A stretch of 33,945 nt of DNA, taken from Fibrobacterota bacterium. GTDB lineage: Bacteria; Fibrobacterota; Fibrobacteria; UBA11236. The DNA lies in the NCBI GenBank assembly GCA_947466585.1, contig CANIEU010000020.1, forward strand, positions 1-33,945, read 5' to 3'. The notes under the pieces were generated by a model, which had not been told where the DNA came from, made no database searches, and was given only the letters and a program-made list of their open reading frames with translations. The first letter of the stretch is position 1, and each line of letters begins with the position of its first letter. Shown here piece after piece: positions 24,477 through 31,958 of the stretch. Both the position numbers and the translations under genes were made by a program.

Positions 24477-26087
24477 TCACTTGCGTGGTTTCGGTTTCTT
24501 TGCCGTAACCCGCTTCGATTTTGTCGAGGCTTCCGCCTTTGGCTCGGGAGAGGCTTCTTGAGCCTGGGCGACGCGCGGGCCGCTACGCCGCGGAATGCCG
24601 GTGGTCAATCCTTCATAATCCGTGGAGCGCGGCTGGATAAGCGCCATGCCGTTTTCCGCAATCACATACTCGCGGATATCCTTACTGTGGTTGCCGCCGC
24701 GCATCTTGATCACCATGATCACCTTGCGCAGCTGGCCGTCGATTTCGACATAGCGCATGCGAATGATGTCGTCGGTCAAAAAGGAGATGGCATAGTGGCT
24801 AAAGGCCATACCGGTAAATCCGTCCTCCACCTCCACGGTGCTGAGAATGGTGATACCCGCACCGGTCAATGCGATGATCATGCGGTACAGGGATTCGCGG
24901 AAGTCCGCCCGGAACCCTGGTGCAAGGGCCATCTCGAAGCCGACGAGTGAGTCGATCACCAAGCGTTTGGCGCCGATGCGCTTGATGGCGTCCAAAATCT
25001 CCTGCATGGTTTCATCCACGGAAAGATCGAGAGGTCGAAGGTACAGAAGTTCCAGTTTGCCCTGCGTTTGAGATTCCGTGAGGTCCAAATGGAAGTTGTC
25101 GGCCCGATCTGCGTAGCCCACGGGTCGCTCTTCGAACAGCGCCATGATGCCGGGTTCGCCCTGCCGGATTCCCTCGGCGATGAACTGCGTGGCCAGCGCG
25201 GATTTACCCGTGCCCGAAGGGCCTGCCACCAGGACGCTGTCTCCTTCGAGAATACCGCCGCCCATCATTTTGTCCAGCTCGGGAATGCCGGTCGAAAGGC
25301 GTTTGCCCCTTCGTGGTGGGTTCATTTTGCCGCTGGCGAATCCGAGAGTGCGTGAGAAAGCCTGCAGTCCTCCTTCGTTGATGCGTATGGTGTGCAGCCC
25401 GGGCACCGAAGCCTGTCCACGCATTTTCATGATCTGGAGTTTGCGCACCACGGAGTTGCGTTCCGGCACCTGCGAGAGCCAGATCAAGCCGTCCGCAATC
25501 GTGAAAATCGGATTGTCGCGAATCTCCTCGGGCGCGTACTCGCCCACAAGAAAGGTCGTCGCTTGCCAACTCGTGAGAAATTGTGCGATCCGCTGCACGA
25601 AGGCCTGCATTTGAATTTCGTTTCCACCGGTGGATGCCACCCGTACCACGGTCCGGAAAGAGTCCACTACTACGAAGGCAGGGGTGATAGCGGCGACATT
25701 ACGGGTGATTTCATGGAACACGGCATCGAGATCTTTCTCCAGCACCGTTTCCGCGAGATTCATGAAGCGGATGGCACCCCCAAGCTTCGACTCGTCGAAG
25801 AACGCATACTGTTGCTGATAGCGCAGCATCTTCAGCGCGGTTTCGCCTAGTACGGTAAAGTAAAGAGCGGGCTTTTCCTCGGTTGCATTGGCGAAGACGA
25901 TTTGATGCGCCAGTGTGGTCTTGCCGCATCCCGGGGTGCCGGCGATGATGTTGAAGGAAAATTCGGGAATGCCCCCATCCAGAATTTCGTCGAGACCGCG
26001 CACACCGGTGTGAAGCTTGCGGATGATGACCTTGGCGGGAAAGTTTGATTCGCCTGCGCGCATTTCGTTCTCAGGTTGCTTTTTCAT
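24477..26087 (-). CDS. KaiC-like double RecA ATPase
   Basis: This 536-residue protein has two KaiC/RecA domains. Domain 1 has Walker A AGTPGCGKTT (about 49-58) and VVVDSFRTVV; domain 2 has Walker A AGPSGTGKSA (about 288-297), the catalytic pair FEER, LVIDSLVGFE and ILSTVEVEDGF. Domain 1 has LGET where clock KaiC has a Glu-Glu pair. The last ~45 residues are a Lys/Pro-rich tail. No kaiA or kaiB is present, so this is a non-clock KaiC homologue, probably a hexameric ATPase and autokinase scaffold for signalling. It overlaps the partner gene by 17 bases and is followed 7 bases later by the histidine kinase. Confidence 0.92.
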   Translation of the reverse strand: MKKQPENEMRAGESNFPAKVIIRKLHTGVRGLDEILDGGIPEFSFNIIAGTPGCGKTTLAHQIVFANATEEKPALYFTVLGETALKMLRYQQQYAFFDESKLGGAIRFMNLAETVLEKDLDAVFHEITRNVAAITPAFVVVDSFRTVVRVASTGGNEIQMQAFVQRIAQFLTSWQATTFLVGEYAPEEIRDNPIFTIADGLIWLSQVPERNSVVRKLQIMKMRGQASVPGLHTIRINEGGLQAFSRTLGFASGKMNPPRRGKRLSTGIPELDKMMGGGILEGDSVLVAGPSGTGKSALATQFIAEGIRQGEPGIMALFEERPVGYADRADNFHLDLTESQTQGKLELLYLRPLDLSVDETMQEILDAIKRIGAKRLVIDSLVGFEMALAPGFRADFRESLYRMIIALTGAGITILSTVEVEDGFTGMAFSHYAISFLTDDIIRMRYVEIDGQLRKVIMVIKMRGGNHSKDIREYVIAENGMALIQPRSTDYEGLTTGIPRRSGPRVAQAQEASPEPKAEASTKSKRVTAKKPKPRK

Positions 26088-26535
26088 GGGTCTCTCCAGT
26101 GCCAGAATCCAAATCGTCGAGCGGCACGTTCGGCCAAACCTCGATCATCAATTGCAGGGTTAAAACTTCGCCAATGAAGGCTTCCAGCAGCATCAGCACA
26201 TGGGCGAGAAAAATCAGATTCCCATTCCGGATTTCTTCCGGGTCCAGATTGGGCGCGCGCTTCGCCCGTTCGCCGATCGATCCGTCCGTATGGATCATTA
26301 CCTCGGCGATCCAAGGAATATCGGCGCTTGATAAGGCCTGCGCGCGCAGGAGCAATGCCTGAAAGCCCAATGTGCTCATTAAGGTGACGAGAGAGGGTCT
26401 GAGCCTTTCGATCACGGAGAAATCGATCGAAGGGCGGGGCTTTGCCGGCTTTTTACCGGGACGCGGTTTCCCGATCCGCTCGTGTTCGATGAGCCGGCGG
26501 GCAAGTTCCAGCATACGTGGAGTCACCTGCGTCAT
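26071..26535 (-). CDS. KaiC-associated protein of unknown function
   Basis: This 154-residue protein is largely helical: LELARRLIEHERIGK at the start, a basic segment, IERLRPSLVTLMSTLGFQALLLRAQALS, an acidic linker with IPWIAEVMIHTDGSIG, then LIFLAHVLMLLEAFIGEVLTLQLMIEVWP. As far as I remember, proteins with this GFQALLxRA and LLxxFIGExLTLxLxxxVWP pattern occur next to KaiC-like ATPases and sensor kinases in other bacteria and have no known function. I choose the ATG at 26535 because it overlaps (ATGA) the stop of a 25-codon ORF with a strong ribosome-binding site. An ATG at 26568 in the same frame is the alternative. Confidence 0.7.
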   Translation of the reverse strand: MTQVTPRMLELARRLIEHERIGKPRPGKKPAKPRPSIDFSVIERLRPSLVTLMSTLGFQALLLRAQALSSADIPWIAEVMIHTDGSIGERAKRAPNLDPEEIRNGNLIFLAHVLMLLEAFIGEVLTLQLMIEVWPNVPLDDLDSGTGETHEKAT

Positions 26536-26609
26536 TGCGGAGGGCCCGTGGGAAGGTAGAGGTCCCATGACCGGATCCTTGCCTGAATGGTGGGCTTTAA
26601 TTGTGTCAT
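26532..26609 (-). CDS. 25-codon ORF coupled to the KaiC-associated gene
   Basis: A minus-strand ATG at 26609 has a perfect AGGAGG four bases upstream (plus-strand CCTCCT at 26614-26619), the best ribosome-binding site in this neighbourhood. It encodes a 25-residue peptide beginning MTQLKPTIQARIR and ending TGPPQ. Its TGA overlaps the ATG at 26535 of the next gene. It could be a coupling leader ORF or a tiny functional protein. The peptide has no known motif. A sequencing frameshift joining it to the next frame is possible. Confidence 0.5.
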   Translation of the reverse strand: MTQLKPTIQARIRSWDLYLPTGPPQ

Positions 26610-26910
26610 TTGACCTCCTATCTGCTTACCAAGCCAGGTAACGCGATTCATGGGGTAGAGCACTGATACGGGGCCGTTTTCTGTATACGGGAATGACCCC
26701 ATTCGGCTTGTAGAGAGATCGGGTCAAGGATTTTTTATTAAGGAGCGGGTTGGGGGCGTTTTGTCCCCGAAAGAACGAGGATGCGAGCCAGTGGACTTAG
26801 ATTTCGCGGGTATTTTTGAGACATGCACCGTATATTGAATCTATCCGTTTGCAGGAACATCCTCCGGACGACTACGCGGACGAAAACGGTTAGGTAGAGG
26901 GAAGGCTTTC
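26610..26910. other. Divergent intergenic region upstream of the redox operon
   Basis: About 300 bases separate the KaiC transcript (-) and the redox operon (+). I see a TATATT box at 26831-26836, 74 bases before the operon start. There is a short stem GGGGGC-GTTTT-GTCCCC (26752-26768). ATGGGGT (26650-26656) pairs with ACCCCAT (26696-26702) and encloses two copies of ATACGGG. None matches a riboswitch I know; in particular I could not find the conserved core of an FMN riboswitch. No other gene is supported here. Confidence 0.4.
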
Positions 26911-27642
26911 GTGAAAAAAGTACTGGCAATCGGGCTCATTTCCGGATTGCTGGTCGCCTGCAATCCCTTTGATATTAAGTCTCATGACACGCTGACCGGT
27001 TCGGACCCGGATGCCGCCCGTTCCGCTCCCAACTGTGCCCAGTGCCATGCCTTCCCGCCGCATGACATCATGCACGAATTTCACCTTACCAGCTACGTCG
27101 TTCAGCGTGACCAGATCGCGAATTTGGCATTAAACGGCCCGCTCACATGCATGGATTGTCATTTCAAAACCATTCGTCATTTTACCTATGTAGTCGCGGA
27201 CTCCACCTGGGTGGATAGCAATGGGAATGAGATCGAGGGGCCGACCTCGCCCGGCGATACCTTGTTGATCGACTTTTACCGCCGCTACCATCCGTTGCCT
27301 TATCCGGCCACGGGCATTGCAACCGACACGTCGAATGTGGATTCTCTCGCCCGGGCCCTCGACACCCTGATTCGAAGGGAGTTGCAAGCCGGTCGTTTGG
27401 TGCAATGGATGACCAGCATGGCACATCTCGACGGCAGGAGGGAGGTCGAATTCCCCCCCAACAACTTGGAGGATTCGGCTCTCTCTTCCACGGCCTTTCG
27501 TCCTTACGACCTTTCTTGCTCTGCGGTCGCTTGCCACAATCGTTCCCAGCTCGTGTATCGCTTTGCCTCTCCGGTTCGCGGCATCAGCCCATGCCCATCG
27601 CTCCTTAAAAGTGATACAACCTGCGGAGATCCCGCGCCATGA
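26911..27642 (+). CDS. Multiheme cytochrome c lipoprotein
   Basis: This 243-residue lipoprotein has lipobox LVAC (Cys17). Three heme-attachment motifs are visible: CAQCH (42-46), CMDCH (80-84) and an unusual CSAVACH (203-209), which has four residues between the cysteines instead of two. Several other His residues (HDIMHEFH near 51-58; RH at 90) could be distal ligands. It is expected to carry electrons in the periplasm or at the outer membrane. The GTG start follows GAGGGAAGG. It opens the operon, and its stop overlaps the DUF4266 start (ATGA). The specific family is unknown to me. Confidence 0.8.
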   Translation: MKKVLAIGLISGLLVACNPFDIKSHDTLTGSDPDAARSAPNCAQCHAFPPHDIMHEFHLTSYVVQRDQIANLALNGPLTCMDCHFKTIRHFTYVVADSTWVDSNGNEIEGPTSPGDTLLIDFYRRYHPLPYPATGIATDTSNVDSLARALDTLIRRELQAGRLVQWMTSMAHLDGRREVEFPPNNLEDSALSSTAFRPYDLSCSAVACHNRSQLVYRFASPVRGISPCPSLLKSDTTCGDPAP

Positions 27643-27866
27643 AGTTTGCACTCCGAATTTTTGTTTTGCTTGCGTCCGTGATTGTGGCGAGCATTTTGTC
27701 GGTCGGCTGCGCCGCCGTGCATCAAAAGGATCGCGAGTACCTCAGCGACCCCATCATGCAACGCCAACCAGACCCTCTGGAATCAACATTGGAGGGTCAC
27801 GACTTTCCGCGTCGTGAGGGATCTGCCGGTGGAAGTTCGGGATCCGGTGGGGGATGCGGATGCTAA
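27639..27866 (+). CDS. DUF4266 small lipoprotein
   Basis: This 75-residue lipoprotein has a signal sequence with Cys24 (SVGC). The conserved DUF4266 core is REYLSDPIMQRQPDPLE, followed by REGSAGG, a Gly/Ser-rich run, and the C-terminal Gly-Cys-Gly-Cys (Cys73, Cys75). The two terminal cysteines, three if the anchor is counted, suggest a metal-binding or redox-active tail exposed outside the cytoplasm. DUF4266 genes commonly neighbour DUF3570 genes, as here, where the stop lies 13 bases inside the next gene. The function is unknown. Confidence 0.9.
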   Translation: MKFALRIFVLLASVIVASILSVGCAAVHQKDREYLSDPIMQRQPDPLESTLEGHDFPRREGSAGGSSGSGGGCGC

Positions 27867-29068
27867 GCAACCGGAGCGCGCGATCTTTGCGTTGGATGGT
27901 GGGCTTCGCATTGGTGTGCGGGTTTTCCACCACTCCTGTCTTATGCGAAGAGCGTGAAAGCACGCTGGAGGTCAAACAAGAAAGTTTTTGGGACCGCAAC
28001 GGTGTCTGGAACTTCACGCCGGCCTTGGCCGTGCGCAAGTGGGTTTCCGAAAAATGGGCCTTAACCTGGGAACAGGAACTCGATGTGGTGAGTGGAGCGT
28101 CGCGCCGTCTCGGGTCCTACAGGGTTCCAGCCGGCGATGGCGGCACCGATGTCATTTCAGGCGCCTCCAAGATCGAATTCCGGCACTCGGAAAGTCCCGG
28201 TGTGACCTACTCGTACAAGGGTACCATCGCATCGGGCAGCCTCTACTATAGTCAGGAAAACGATTACACGTCCCTGTCACCGGCTGCCTCGATTTCACAA
28301 GACTTCAACGACCGCAACACGACCGTTGGGCTCGGTTATGCCGAATTCTTCGAAAACTTTCATCCTCGTGGCGCATTCTCGAGTGAGGGCGGCGACAAAC
28401 GTATTCGCAGTGTCGCCCTGAACTTCGCCCAATCCCTGACGCCTTTGACTCTCGTGGGTGCGACCGGAACCGTCATTTTCAGTAGTGGATATCTCGGGCA
28501 TCCGTATAATCCCCCCGTGGATTCTGCTGGAACGATTTGGACGGAGGTTCTGCCCGATTCCAAACGCGGAGTAGCGGTGGCGATCCAATTGGTACAAGGG
28601 TACCATGCCTTTGCGGATGCGCTCGGATCGGTGAATCTCGACGTTCGGCAGTATCAGGACAGTTGGAATATGCAGTCCACCACGGCGGATTTGAAGGTCA
28701 CTCAGTATGTGACGGAGACCGCAACAGTGCGATTGCGTGCGCGCTACTATACCCAGACGGGCGTGGATTTCGCGAAGGATTATTATCGAGGCGGCGAAAT
28801 TTACCGCACGGCCGACATTCGGTGGTATCCCTTTTCCTCATTGTTGACCGGGCTGAAATTTTCCGGCGCTTTCCCGGAAAGCTGGGAAGGTTCGGGATGG
28901 TTGCCGGTGCGTTGGGATATTCAATACGATCATTTGGTGCGCGACACGCGCGGCGACAAGAAGGGTTATACCGATGGGGAACCGCGTCGCGTTCTCTACC
29001 AGCTTTATGATGCCGACAGCTATTACATGCAAGATGTGGTGATGTTAGGCATCGTGTTCAACCTGTAA
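27854..29068 (+). CDS. DUF3570 outer-membrane barrel with two candidate flavinylation motifs
   Basis: This 404-residue protein has a signal peptide ending near PVLC-EE. It is beta-barrel-like, with alternating aromatic strands through to a C-terminal YYMQDVVMLGIVFNL, and matches DUF3570. Near the start of the mature protein are two copies of Asp-Val-[Val/Ile]-Ser-Gly-Ala-Ser (77-83 and 99-105; nucleotides 28082-28102 and 28148-28168). These closely match the D-x-x-(S/T)-G-A-(T/S) site at which ApbE links FMN in NqrC and RnfG, and apbE is in this operon. Ser83 and Ser105 would be the flavin-bearing residues. I infer an outer-membrane redox protein. Codon use looks like its neighbours. Confidence 0.88.
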   Translation: MRMLSNRSARSLRWMVGFALVCGFSTTPVLCEERESTLEVKQESFWDRNGVWNFTPALAVRKWVSEKWALTWEQELDVVSGASRRLGSYRVPAGDGGTDVISGASKIEFRHSESPGVTYSYKGTIASGSLYYSQENDYTSLSPAASISQDFNDRNTTVGLGYAEFFENFHPRGAFSSEGGDKRIRSVALNFAQSLTPLTLVGATGTVIFSSGYLGHPYNPPVDSAGTIWTEVLPDSKRGVAVAIQLVQGYHAFADALGSVNLDVRQYQDSWNMQSTTADLKVTQYVTETATVRLRARYYTQTGVDFAKDYYRGGEIYRTADIRWYPFSSLLTGLKFSGAFPESWEGSGWLPVRWDIQYDHLVRDTRGDKKGYTDGEPRRVLYQLYDADSYYMQDVVMLGIVFNL

Positions 29069-29087
29069 ACAGTGGAGTACATTCAAA

Positions 29088-29618
29088 ATGAAGAATTTCC
29101 GAAGCGCAAGATATTCCGTATTGCTCGCAATATTAGTGGCATTTGTAGGAGCATCCGTTGGGGCAACCGGAACGTTCGCCGCACCGGCGCTTTCGCGCAT
29201 CCCGGAGTTTTCGCTTCCCGATCTTGATGGTCGAGTACATTCCGGGGCAGAGTTTTCCGGGAAAGTGGTGGTCATCGACTTTTGGGCCACCTGGTGCGCG
29301 ACTTGCAAAGAAACCATCCCGAAACTCGCCGAGATTAACCGCGCCAACAAGGAAAAGAGCTTGGTAGTGGTGGGCGTGACGGTGGATAAAGGCTCCGACC
29401 GAAAAATCGAACGCACGGGCGAACGCCTCGGTGTGAACTATCTCGTGCTGCGAGACAAGGACAACCAATTGAGTGAAACATTTGGTTTCAAAGGAATCCC
29501 TTCCGTATACGTTTTCGGACGGGACGGAAAACTCTTACTTGCTTTGCCCGGATATGACGCCGACCAAGAAAAAACTCTCGTGGATGCGATCGCAAAGGCA
29601 CTCAAGGAAGTGAAATAG
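29088..29618 (+). CDS. TlpA/ResA-type periplasmic thioredoxin
   Basis: This 176-residue protein has a signal peptide or anchor (residues 1-32) and a thioredoxin fold: FSLPDLDGRVHSGAEFSGKVVVIDFWATWCATCK with redox cysteines Cys70 and Cys73, then GVTVDKG and the cis-proline GIPSVYVFGRDG. TlpA/ResA proteins reduce disulfides in apocytochromes, metal sites or other exported proteins. The CcdA-like gene follows after 3 bases and would supply its electrons. Likely clients are the heme motifs and DUF4266 cysteines in this operon. Confidence 0.92.
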   Translation: MKNFRSARYSVLLAILVAFVGASVGATGTFAAPALSRIPEFSLPDLDGRVHSGAEFSGKVVVIDFWATWCATCKETIPKLAEINRANKEKSLVVVGVTVDKGSDRKIERTGERLGVNYLVLRDKDNQLSETFGFKGIPSVYVFGRDGKLLLALPGYDADQEKTLVDAIAKALKEVK

Positions 29619-29621
29619 ACC

Positions 29622-30326
29622 ATGAGCTTCACCGGATCCTTCGACTTTTCCCAAGCGCTTTCGACCGGTTCGCTGGGAGCGCTCGGCCTGTGTTTTCTCG
29701 CGGGCGTCGGCTCCAGTTTCACGCCGTGCATTTATCCGCTCATTCCCGTGACCGTCAGTATTATCGGATCACACCGGGCCGAATCCAGGCTGCGGGGTTT
29801 CCTTCTTTCTCTCACGTATGTACTCGGCATTGCATTCACCTACGCCGCCTTGGGAATGGTAGCGGCCTTGACCGGGTCGCTGTTCGGGTCTTTCAGCTCC
29901 AATCCCTGGGTGTTATTGGCGGTATCGGCATTCATCATGGCCATGGCGCTGAACATGTTGGACGTCTTTCAGGTCAATCTCTCGGTTTTCACTCCGGGGG
30001 CGGGCAAGACCCACAAACCCGGCCTGATCATGAATTTTTTTTACGGGATGACCTTCGGTCTAGTCGCTTCTCCGTGCACTGCCCCGCCCTTGGCCGCGAT
30101 CCTGACATGGGTCGGCGCGTCCCATAGCTTGATACTCGGACCGTTGTTCCTTTTCGCCTTCGCTTTGGGAATGGGAAGCGTGCTCTTGTTGGTCGGAACT
30201 TTCGCTTCCTTGCTCGGCCGCGTTCCCAAGTCGGGGAACTGGATGGTTTGGGTCAAGAAAATCATGGGATATTTGCTGATATTCATGGCAGGATATTTCA
30301 CGTTTCAAGCCGGAATGCAATGGTAA
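29622..30326 (+). CDS. CcdA/DsbD-type transmembrane thiol-electron transporter
   Basis: This 234-residue membrane protein has about six helices and the duplicated DsbD-core motifs FTPCIYPLIPV (Cys36) and SPCTAPPLAAIL (Cys152). The two cysteines carry electrons from cytoplasmic thioredoxin across the membrane. It lacks the periplasmic alpha and gamma domains of full-length DsbD, so TlpA encoded just upstream must act as partner. It starts 3 bases after tlpA. A short spacer of 46 bases with AAGGGGG leads to the FN3 gene. Confidence 0.92.
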   Translation: MSFTGSFDFSQALSTGSLGALGLCFLAGVGSSFTPCIYPLIPVTVSIIGSHRAESRLRGFLLSLTYVLGIAFTYAALGMVAALTGSLFGSFSSNPWVLLAVSAFIMAMALNMLDVFQVNLSVFTPGAGKTHKPGLIMNFFYGMTFGLVASPCTAPPLAAILTWVGASHSLILGPLFLFAFALGMGSVLLLVGTFASLLGRVPKSGNWMVWVKKIMGYLLIFMAGYFTFQAGMQW

Positions 30327-30372
30327 AGCCGGTTCGAAGTTTTAAAGCAAAATGCGAAACAAGGGGGATGTC

Positions 30373-30915
30373 ATGAAAAAATTACTCGGGGTTCTTTTCG
30401 CGACGATTCTATTAATCGTTCCATCCGCGCTGGCGAAGCCTGATGCAGTGTCTGCAGCGAGCATATCGGTCAGCGCCGATTCGATCAAGTCGGTTTCGGC
30501 GCGCATCAATTGGTTTAATGATCGCTACGATTACGGGTCGCGAACGCTCTGTTATAATCCGGCGCCTGCGTCTCCGACCTTGAATTGCGTTTTGAAGACG
30601 GCAAATGCGAGTCAGGGGTTTTTTAAAATAACGGGATTGGTGCCCGGAACCCTTTACAATTTCAGCATCAAGGCGATCAACACCCGGGATAACGCGGATC
30701 CGCCCTATACAACTTCGGGATCCTTCACCACACTCGATACGTTGGTGGTTGCGCTTCATCCCCGGACAGCGGGGCTGACCCCTAGCCGATCGATTGCACA
30801 CCGGTATGACCTACGCGGTCGCACGGCCCGGGATCAATCCAAAGCGCCGGCAGGCAAATTGGTGCAGAAATCGACCACCGTTAACAAGGAAGCCGCTTCC
30901 TCCCAGGCACGATGA
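30373..30915 (+). CDS. Secreted single FN3-domain protein with YDLRGR tail
   Basis: This 180-residue protein has a signal peptide (KKLLGVLFATILLIVPSALA). Residues ~30-125 are a fibronectin type III domain (INWFND, YNPAPASP, ITGLVPGTLYNFSIKAINTRD, SGSFTTL). The C-terminal ~55 residues form a low-complexity tail with HRYDLRGR, like the YNLVGRK tail of the DUF1080 protein. It has no catalytic residues and two cysteines. I prefer the ATG at 30373 with AAGGGGG 7 bases upstream over 30352. It overlaps apbE by four bases. Its role in a redox operon is unclear; it may present or bind a partner outside the cell. Confidence 0.75.
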   Translation: MKKLLGVLFATILLIVPSALAKPDAVSAASISVSADSIKSVSARINWFNDRYDYGSRTLCYNPAPASPTLNCVLKTANASQGFFKITGLVPGTLYNFSIKAINTRDNADPPYTTSGSFTTLDTLVVALHPRTAGLTPSRSIAHRYDLRGRTARDQSKAPAGKLVQKSTTVNKEAASSQAR

Positions 30916-31958
30916 TCCTTCGTTTTCTCTGGCTGCTCCCGGCATTGATGGTGATTCAATGCACTGACGCACCGCGTTCGCATAACTGGTTCGCCATGGA
31001 CACCAACATGTCCATAACGCTCTACGGGGCAAAGGGACATCTCTCTGACGACGCTGTTTTCGCCAAGGTCGATGCGGAAACGGCTCGTCTCGGAGCGCTC
31101 TTCACCGATTATTCGACCCAATCGGGGTTGGCTCACGTGCGGGGGACGATGGGAGATACGCTTTCCGTTGACCCCGAAATTTACGGAGTGCTCCGCACGG
31201 CGCTGGAGATGGGTCGGGAGAGTCGAGGTGCCTTCGATATCACGCTTCACGACCTGAAAACGCTTTGGGGCCTCGATGGAAACCATCAAGGCCACATTCC
31301 GAGGCGCGCCGACCTCGATTCCCTCATGCACGACAATACGGCTTATGGATTGCCATCGGATTCAGTTCCTCGTCCGCCCTTGGACTTTCTATCCGATCGA
31401 CGCATCGTGATTCGTCGAGGCGACGTGACCCTCGATTTGGGGGGGATTGCGAAAGGGTATATCGTCGACAGGATTCACGTACTGTTGGACTCCCTTGGCG
31501 TCCCGAATCATATTGTTCAGGCCGGCGGAGACATTCGGCTGGGTGGGAACAAGAAATCCGGAGCGTGGAGCGTAGGCATCCGTCATCCCCGCTATTCCGA
31601 TTCGCTCGCCGGGACGATCACCGCCGACCACGCCTTCTCCGTATCTACCGCGGGAGATTATGAACGGTTTTTCTTTCAAGATGGCGTCCGATACCACCAT
31701 ATTTTCAATCCGCGTACGGGATATCCGGTACAGGGTGTTTCATCAGTAACGGTTATAGCCAAAACCAGTGAGGCCGCTGACGCCATCGATGACGCTTTGT
31801 TTGTTTTGGGACCAAAGAACGGTCTCTACTTGGCAAAAAAATATGGGGTCGAAGTCGTCTGGTTTTTGGAAACCTCCGCAGGCTTATGCGCGGTAACCAC
31901 TCCCGGAATGAGCCGTCAGCTCACCCTTTCCGGAGTTCGGAATTGTCCTCCGGAATGA
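30912..31958 (+). CDS. apbE: FAD:protein FMN transferase
   Basis: ApbE transfers FMN from FAD to a Ser or Thr of exported redox proteins, in a magnesium-dependent reaction outside the cytoplasm. This 348-residue protein has an N-terminal signal anchor with Cys17 (possible weak lipobox VIQC), then FAMDTNMSITLYG, FDITLHDLKTLWG, DLGGIAKGYIVD (175-186), GGDIRLGG (205-212), STAGDYERFF (245-254), HIFNPRTGYPV (263-273) and ADAIDDALFVLG (289-300). In most ApbE proteins the position of Asp294 in the last motif is Thr, a metal ligand; Asp could still bind magnesium. Likely target: the DUF3570 protein of this operon. Start and stop overlap neighbouring genes (ATGA). Confidence 0.95.
   Translation: MILRFLWLLPALMVIQCTDAPRSHNWFAMDTNMSITLYGAKGHLSDDAVFAKVDAETARLGALFTDYSTQSGLAHVRGTMGDTLSVDPEIYGVLRTALEMGRESRGAFDITLHDLKTLWGLDGNHQGHIPRRADLDSLMHDNTAYGLPSDSVPRPPLDFLSDRRIVIRRGDVTLDLGGIAKGYIVDRIHVLLDSLGVPNHIVQAGGDIRLGGNKKSGAWSVGIRHPRYSDSLAGTITADHAFSVSTAGDYERFFFQDGVRYHHIFNPRTGYPVQGVSSVTVIAKTSEAADAIDDALFVLGPKNGLYLAKKYGVEVVWFLETSAGLCAVTTPGMSRQLTLSGVRNCPPE

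Noticed and set aside
24477-26087. Circadian clock KaiC
   Set aside because: No kaiA or kaiB nearby, and domain 1 lacks the Glu pair of clock KaiC. Non-clock KaiC homologues are common.
26610-26910. FMN riboswitch upstream of the flavin-related operon
   Set aside because: I could not find the conserved FMN aptamer core. The hairpins present are short and unrelated.
26989-27009. DTLTGSD in the cytochrome lipoprotein as another flavinylation site
   Set aside because: It lacks the Gly-Ala-(Ser/Thr) core, so it does not match the ApbE target pattern.
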